A stretch of DNA of 33,173 nucleotides. Source: Bacteroidales bacterium (GTDB lineage: Bacteria; Bacteroidota; Bacteroidia; Bacteroidales; S143-33). Positions 27,259 to 33,173 of the stretch are shown in pieces. The notes beneath the pieces are model-generated. The model did not search any database. It saw only the letters and a program-made list of their open reading frames with translations, and had not been told where the DNA came from. Positions within the stretch are counted from its first letter, which is position 1, and each line of letters starts with the position of its first letter. A program made the translations under genes and the position numbers. The stretch spans positions 1 through 33,173 of the forward strand of contig JALVRO010000203.1 of assembly GCA_027031265.1 (NCBI GenBank), given 5' to 3'.

Positions 27259-30147
27259 TCACCTGACCAAAGCCTCAAACAAAATTTCCACTGGATGATA
27301 AGTTCTCCGGCCTGTTCCATGCGCTATATGATGACGGCAGCTTGTACCAGGTGCTATTACCACAGTCTCTTGGGCAGCCTGCCTGATTGCTGGAAATAGC
27401 ACAAGATTACCAACCTTCATAGATAGTTCATAATGCTCTTTTTCATAACCAAAAGAACCAGCCATACCGCAACATCCTGATGGAATTTCCTCGATTTCGT
27501 AATTCTCTGGCAGAGATAAAACCCGGTGTGTGTATTTTGTGCTGGACAATGCTTTCTGATAACAATGCCCATGAAAGATGATTTTCTTCCTGTCCTTTAC
27601 AAACCAGTCACCGGTAATGTGCCCTGCCTCTGCTTCCCGTGACACAAACTCTTCGAAAGTATATGTCCACTGCGCGATATTCTTTGCTTCCTCTAACAAA
27701 GACCTATCTACAAGGTCCACTGCCTCGTCCCTGAATGTTAGTATTGCCGACGGTTCCAGGCCTACTAGTGGTGTGTGCTCTGAAATTTTACCAGCCAATC
27801 GATAGATGTTTTTGTTAATGATTTTCCTGGCCTGCTTGAGCAATCCTTTTGATAAATATGTGCGGCCACTTACCTCAATGTTTGGAATAATAACTTCATA
27901 TCCAAGGCGTTCGAAGAACAACACAGCCTTGATACCTATGTCACTGTCATATTGATTTGTAAATTCATCAATAAACAGGTACAGGTGGCGATCGCTTTCA
28001 GATCTTCTGTGCTTTGTGTACCACCACCTAACAGTCTGCCTCGTAAGCTCTGGTAGGTCTCTTTCAGGAGCAAAGCCTGTCCAGCTCATCATAATCTTTA
28101 GTAACTTACTGTTTAACAGCCAGTTGGCAAGACGTGGAAAAAGTAGCATTATCTTGTTAAACACAGGGAGATTGGCTATAAGCCATGTCCTGAGAGGCAC
28201 ACCATGGATGTCATAATAATGTTGCAAAAACTCCTGTTTGAGCTTTGTCATATCCACATTGGCCGGACACTCGGCCTTACAAGCCTTACACATCAGGCAG
28301 TTATCAAGAATCTCATATAGCTCTTTCTGGGTAAAATCCCCAGGCTTTTTGCTGCCTACCAGAATTTCACGAAGCATGTTTGCCCTGGCACGTGTGGAGT
28401 AATATTCATCTTCTGTGGCTTTGTACGAAGGACACATTGTGCCACCGACTATCTGCTTCTGACGGCAATTGGCAGAACCATTACATTTCAAAGCTAATTT
28501 CTCGAAACCACCTTCGCTATCATAACGGAAATAAGTCTGCACCTTTGGCATGTTCCATTCCACAGGCACACGCAAGTCCTGGTCCATAGGCGGTGTATCC
28601 ACTATTTTCCCCGGGTTAAAAATATTCTCAGGATCCCATGTGCGCTTTATCTGGCGAAACATCCCATAAATATCCTGGCCATAGAAAAATGGTATCAACT
28701 CACCACGCAGCCGGCCGTCGCCATGCTCGCCGCTCAGAGAACCACGATATTTCTTGACCAGGGCGGCAATGTCATAAGCTATTGAACGAAAACGGCGAAG
28801 GTCTTCCCTATCTCGCAGGTTAAGCACAGGACGCAGGTGCAGTTCGCCGCTCCCAATGTGAGCGTAATAAACGCAAGAAGTATTATAGCGGTCCAATACC
28901 TGCTGCACCTCACGAATATAATCAGGTAAGTACTTGGGCGCCACTGCCGTATCTTCTATTACGCTCACTGGTCGCGCCTTCCCATACAAATTTGGCAACA
29001 CACCAAGGCCAGCATTGCGCAGTTTCCACACACGTTGAATGTCTGCATTCCATATCAAAGGAAAGTAATAACCTAAACCCCCACGTCGCATAGCCTCCTC
29101 CATGTCTTTTGCCCAGGCCATTATCTCCTGCTGTGTCTCTGCCATAAATTCCACAATCAGTATGGCACCAGGGTCCCCCTGTACAAAAAAGCGGTTTTTT
29201 CTTTGCTCTGGGTTATCCTTTGTCAATTCGAGCACCGTACTATCCATTAGCTCCACAGCTGCTGGCTCAAAGTCCAGAGCAATCAAATTGGCATAAAAGG
29301 CATGCTCTAGTTTCTTCAGATGCACGGCTACCACAGCCCTATGTCCAGGCGGCAGGGGCGACAGCTCAAGCTTAAATTCTGTAAAAAACATCAATGTTCC
29401 TTCACTACCTGCCAGAAGACGGGCAAAGTTGAACCTCCCCCTGCCGCCAAAAGGCTCTGTGTCCAGCAAAAGATCAAGAGCATAACCAGTATTACGTCGC
29501 TTCACATCTGGATCAGGGTAATTGTGCCGAATCAGTTCACGGCGTTTTTCGTCATTGAGTAGGTTGTAGATCTGGCGGTAAATTTTCCCTTCCAATGTCT
29601 GTAACTGTAATTTTTGCTTAAATTCCTCGCTGGTTAGCGGACCAAAGGTGACATAGCTCCCATCTGACAGAAAGCCGCTTACTTGCAGCAATTTATCGCG
29701 TGTAGATCCATAAACCAGTGAATGCAGACCCGAAGCATTATTACCCACCATGCCTCCTAGTGTGCAACGTGTGCCTGACGAAGTCTCTGGACCAAATAGC
29801 AGGCCATAAGGCTCAAGCTTTTTATTCAGCTCTGCCCACACAATGCCTGGCTGTACACATGCCCATCTTTCCTTCTCATTGACCTCCAATAGCTGTGTCA
29901 TATACCGTGATACATCCACGACTATGCCCTCGCCTACTACCTGGCCAGCAAGCGATGTTCCTGCACCACGCGGTATCAAAGGCAAACCATTACTGCGTGC
30001 AAACTCTATCAGAGCCAGAATATCCTCATTACTACGTGGAAAGGCCACAGCAATTGGTATTTTTTTATATTCCGAAGCATCCGTGGCATATATTGTACGA
30101 ATCGAAAGATCTGTGTGTATTTCTCCTCTGAAGCCTTTGATTCTCAT
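27259..30147 (-). CDS. FAD-binding and (Fe-S)-binding oxidoreductase (YdiJ / D-2-hydroxyacid dehydrogenase-like)
   Basis: FAD_binding_4 PRGAGTSLAGQVVGEGIVVDVSRYM; CLMCKACKAECPANVDM; CCG-type GCCGMAGSFGYEKEHYELSMKVG. Confidence 0.92.
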   Translation of the reverse strand: MRIKGFRGEIHTDLSIRTIYATDASEYKKIPIAVAFPRSNEDILALIEFARSNGLPLIPRGAGTSLAGQVVGEGIVVDVSRYMTQLLEVNEKERWACVQPGIVWAELNKKLEPYGLLFGPETSSGTRCTLGGMVGNNASGLHSLVYGSTRDKLLQVSGFLSDGSYVTFGPLTSEEFKQKLQLQTLEGKIYRQIYNLLNDEKRRELIRHNYPDPDVKRRNTGYALDLLLDTEPFGGRGRFNFARLLAGSEGTLMFFTEFKLELSPLPPGHRAVVAVHLKKLEHAFYANLIALDFEPAAVELMDSTVLELTKDNPEQRKNRFFVQGDPGAILIVEFMAETQQEIMAWAKDMEEAMRRGGLGYYFPLIWNADIQRVWKLRNAGLGVLPNLYGKARPVSVIEDTAVAPKYLPDYIREVQQVLDRYNTSCVYYAHIGSGELHLRPVLNLRDREDLRRFRSIAYDIAALVKKYRGSLSGEHGDGRLRGELIPFFYGQDIYGMFRQIKRTWDPENIFNPGKIVDTPPMDQDLRVPVEWNMPKVQTYFRYDSEGGFEKLALKCNGSANCRQKQIVGGTMCPSYKATEDEYYSTRARANMLREILVGSKKPGDFTQKELYEILDNCLMCKACKAECPANVDMTKLKQEFLQHYYDIHGVPLRTWLIANLPVFNKIMLLFPRLANWLLNSKLLKIMMSWTGFAPERDLPELTRQTVRWWYTKHRRSESDRHLYLFIDEFTNQYDSDIGIKAVLFFERLGYEVIIPNIEVSGRTYLSKGLLKQARKIINKNIYRLAGKISEHTPLVGLEPSAILTFRDEAVDLVDRSLLEEAKNIAQWTYTFEEFVSREAEAGHITGDWFVKDRKKIIFHGHCYQKALSSTKYTHRVLSLPENYEIEEIPSGCCGMAGSFGYEKEHYELSMKVGNLVLFPAIRQAAQETVVIAPGTSCRHHIAHGTGRRTYHPVEILFEALVR

Positions 30148-30400
30148 ATTATTGCTTATTTTAAACGCTGCCTATAATGTGTATAAAGTTTTAAAAATTC
30201 CCTGTGCCAGACAAAAATTATTATATTATTCAATGATCCTATCTAATAACCTACTAATTATAAATGAATTACAAAACTCAAAGATCTTTAACCTCACGGT
30301 CACAATACAAAAAGTTATACCAGCTGTTATGCTTTTGTTTTTAGAGTTTTTTTTACCTTTGTATCAAATTTTTGAGAAATAAATAAAATCCACAACAGCT

Positions 30401-33067
30401 ATGGACAAGAATCTACCTAAGAATTTTGAGCCTTCACAAATCGAAGAAAAATGGTATGATTACTGGATGAAGCACAAACTTTTCCACTCCGAACCTGACG
30501 ACCGCAAACCATATACAATCGTGATCCCACCACCCAATGTGACGGGTGTTTTGCACATGGGACACATCCTTAACAACACAATACAGGATATTCTCATCCG
30601 CCATGCACGCATGAAAGGCTATAATGCCCTGTGGGTGCCTGGCACCGACCATGCTTCTATTGCTACAGAGGCCAAGGTAGTGGCTAAACTCAAAAAACAG
30701 GGCATTGACAAATATGACCTGACTCGCGAGCAGTTCCTCGAACATGCGTGGGAATGGACACACGAACATGGCGGTATCATTCTCAAGCAGCTGCGCAAAC
30801 TAGGGGCTTCTGCTGACTGGGACCGCACAAACTTCACTCTGGACGAACATTATTACCAGAGCGTTATCAAGGTGTTCGTTGACCTGTACAACAAAGGTCT
30901 TATTTATCGTGGCTACCGTATGGTCAACTGGGACCCTGAGGCCAAGACAGCCATTAGCGACGAAGAGGTCATTTACAAAGAAATACCTGGCAAGTTATGG
31001 TATGTCAAATATCCCGTTGTTGGCGAGGACGACGCTATAGTCATTGCTACCACACGTCCCGAAACAATTCTTGCTGACACTGCTATTGCCGTCAATCCAC
31101 AGGACGAGCGCTATAAAAAATACATTGGCAAGAAAGTCATTGTTCCCCTCATTGAGCGTGAAATACCTGTCATTGCTGATGATTACGTTGATCCTGTATT
31201 TGGTACTGGTGCCCTGAAAGTGACACCTGCACACGACCCTAACGACTATGAAATAGGCCAGCGTCATAACCTCGAAGTTATTGACATCTTTAACGAAGAC
31301 GCCACACTGAACGAAAATGCAAAATTCTTCGTAGGCAAAGACCGCTTTGAGGCACAGAAACTAATGGTCGAGGAGCTCGACAGGCGCGGTCTTCTGGTCA
31401 AAGAAGAAGATTACTTGCACAATGTTGGCTTCTCCCAGCGTACAGATGTGCCAATCGAGCCACGCCTGTCCAAACAGTGGTTTCTGAAGATGAAGCCCCT
31501 GGCAGAGCCGGCCCTGAAGGCTGTGATGGATGGCGAAATCCGCTTTGTTCCTGAGATGTTTAAGAACACCTATCGCCACTGGATGGAAAACATACGTGAC
31601 TGGAACATCTCACGCCAGCTATGGTGGGGACATCGTATTCCTGCATACTACATCCGCGACACAGAAGAGTTTGTCGTAGCAGAGACCAAGGAACAGGCGC
31701 TTGAGCTGGCTAAAGAAAAAACTGGTGACCAGAGCCTAACAATGGATGATCTGCATCAAGACCCAGACACACTCGACACATGGTTCTCTTCATGGCTATG
31801 GCCAATAGCCGTATTCGATGGCATACGTCATCCTGACAATCCTGACATCAATTATTATTACCCAACAAGTGTGCTGGTCACTGGTCATGATATTATTTTC
31901 TTCTGGGTAGCCCGTATGATAATGGCTGGTTATCATTACCGTGGCACTTATCCATTCAAGGATGTATATTTCACAGGCATGGTTCGTGATAATCAGGGCC
32001 GTAAGATGTCCAAATCGCTTGGTAATTCTCCTGATCCTCTGGACCTAATTTCAAAATATGGTGCAGACGGAGTGCGCTTTGGTATTCTCTCATGCTCCCC
32101 AGCTGGTGGTGACCTGCTTTACAAAGATGACCTACCTCAGCAAGGACGTAACTTTGCCAACAAAATATGGAATGCTTTCCGCCTTATCTCTATGTGGAAA
32201 GTAGACGAAACTCTGGGACAGCCTGCTGTCAACAAAGTAGCTGTAGAATGGTTTGAACATAAGCTAAACTCAGTTATTGACCAGACTGAGAAAATGTATG
32301 ATAATTATCGACTTTCTGAGATTCTGATGACCCTTTACCAACTCTTCTGGGATGACTTTGCATCATGGTACCTGGAGATTATCAAGCCTAAGTTTAACAA
32401 AGAAAAAAATACTGCTTTCATAGACCGTCATACTCTGGAAGCAACAAAATCCTTCTTCGACAGCCTGCTTCGCCTCTTGCATCCTTTCATGCCATTTATT
32501 ACCGAAGAGCTGTGGCAGAAGCTGAAAGAGCGCAAACAAGGACAGAGTATCATGTATGCTCCTTATCCAGAGGCTAAAGGATATGACCAGCAGTTACTTG
32601 AGCTTTTTGAGGACACGAAGAAAATTATCAGCACCATCCGTTCTCTCAGAAAAGAATATAAAATTGAGCCCCAGCAAAAACTTAACATCAAGGTGCGTGT
32701 CATCGACGGACAATATAATAGTACATTTGATGATGTTATACGTAAACTCTCAGGCATTGACCAGATAGAGCTTATTAATGATAAAATCAAAGGCGCTAAA
32801 GTCTTTATGATAAAGACTCTGGAATATAACATACCTCTTGGAGACCTGATTGATCTCAAAAAAGAACTCATTGACCTAATAGAACAGTACGATTATCAAA
32901 AAGGTTTCCTTCAGTCTGTACTAAAGAAACTTAACAATGAGAAATTCCTCTCTCGTGCGCCTGAGCAGGTTGTAGCCCGCGAAAAAGAGAAGAAAGCTAG
33001 TGCCGAGGCTAAGCTAAAGGCACTGAAAGAACAGATCAGTGAACTAATGGGCTTATTCCTTGACTAA
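30401..33067 (+). CDS. valS: Valine--tRNA ligase
   Basis: PPPNVTGVLHMGHILNNTIQDILIRHARMKG, KMSKSLGNSPDPLDLI, C-terminal coiled coil. Confidence 0.98.
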   Translation: MDKNLPKNFEPSQIEEKWYDYWMKHKLFHSEPDDRKPYTIVIPPPNVTGVLHMGHILNNTIQDILIRHARMKGYNALWVPGTDHASIATEAKVVAKLKKQGIDKYDLTREQFLEHAWEWTHEHGGIILKQLRKLGASADWDRTNFTLDEHYYQSVIKVFVDLYNKGLIYRGYRMVNWDPEAKTAISDEEVIYKEIPGKLWYVKYPVVGEDDAIVIATTRPETILADTAIAVNPQDERYKKYIGKKVIVPLIEREIPVIADDYVDPVFGTGALKVTPAHDPNDYEIGQRHNLEVIDIFNEDATLNENAKFFVGKDRFEAQKLMVEELDRRGLLVKEEDYLHNVGFSQRTDVPIEPRLSKQWFLKMKPLAEPALKAVMDGEIRFVPEMFKNTYRHWMENIRDWNISRQLWWGHRIPAYYIRDTEEFVVAETKEQALELAKEKTGDQSLTMDDLHQDPDTLDTWFSSWLWPIAVFDGIRHPDNPDINYYYPTSVLVTGHDIIFFWVARMIMAGYHYRGTYPFKDVYFTGMVRDNQGRKMSKSLGNSPDPLDLISKYGADGVRFGILSCSPAGGDLLYKDDLPQQGRNFANKIWNAFRLISMWKVDETLGQPAVNKVAVEWFEHKLNSVIDQTEKMYDNYRLSEILMTLYQLFWDDFASWYLEIIKPKFNKEKNTAFIDRHTLEATKSFFDSLLRLLHPFMPFITEELWQKLKERKQGQSIMYAPYPEAKGYDQQLLELFEDTKKIISTIRSLRKEYKIEPQQKLNIKVRVIDGQYNSTFDDVIRKLSGIDQIELINDKIKGAKVFMIKTLEYNIPLGDLIDLKKELIDLIEQYDYQKGFLQSVLKKLNNEKFLSRAPEQVVAREKEKKASAEAKLKALKEQISELMGLFLD

Positions 33068-33086
33068 CAAGTATATACATCTCCAA

Positions 33087-33123
33087 AAACGAAAATGGCG
33101 GCTATGTGCCGCCATTTTCGTTT
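33087..33123 (+). terminator. Intrinsic terminator after valS
   Basis: AAACGAAAATGGCGGC-TATGT-GCCGCCATTTTCGTTT, perfect 16-bp stem. Confidence 0.85.
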
Positions 33124-33173
33124 CATCAAATTAAAATTGACCTTATACAATAAAATTATTATCTTCAACTTTT

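Noticed and set aside
30329-30382. Leu/Phe-rich reading ATGCTTTTGTTTTTAGAGTTTTTTTTACCTTTG upstream of valS, resembling a leader peptide
   Set aside because: No terminator/antiterminator structure before valS, not Val-rich, and it overlaps a candidate TACCTTTG promoter element; AT-rich composition explains it.

Overview
Chromosomal window from a Bacteroidota-type genome. The evidence is a T9SS C-terminal sorting domain, a match to the TTTG/TAnnTTTG promoter form, and the aromatic operon content. It is mostly housekeeping. Minus-strand genes: a class V aminotransferase with a frameshift at the left edge, an aromatic amino acid operon (aminotransferase, prephenate dehydrogenase, DAHP synthase/chorismate mutase), msrA, a YitT-family membrane protein, an SF1 helicase, a tricorn-like S41 protease and an FAD/Fe-S oxidoreductase. 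Plus-strand genes: a FG-GAP/HYR-like T9SS protein, a cupin, an IGHMBP2-like SF1 helicase, a 5'-nucleotidase lipoprotein, a PPC-repeat-like lipoprotein, an OmpA-family protein, a sodium:solute symporter, an amidohydrolase and valS. The most interesting signal lies in the supposedly empty 440 bp upstream of the aromatic operon (minus strand, about 8124-8472). It holds two tandem Phe/Tyr-rich leader peptides, MRNFAFSYFYFLT* and MRIMAPFYTYFYFFFFYSYLSTRGR*, both below the supplied ORF length cutoff. Each is followed by a U-tailed terminator hairpin and by an alternative antiterminator pairing that overlaps the terminator 5' arm. This looks like two ribosome-mediated transcription attenuators in series. 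Secondary signals are a GC-rich cluster of hairpins and repeats flanking the SF1 helicase/nuclease-like gene, a decayed paralog fragment of the YitT-family gene, a repeat-bearing intergenic element at about 4544-4736, and a probable 1-nt frameshift at about 125. All structures were found by eye; no folding or database search was run.
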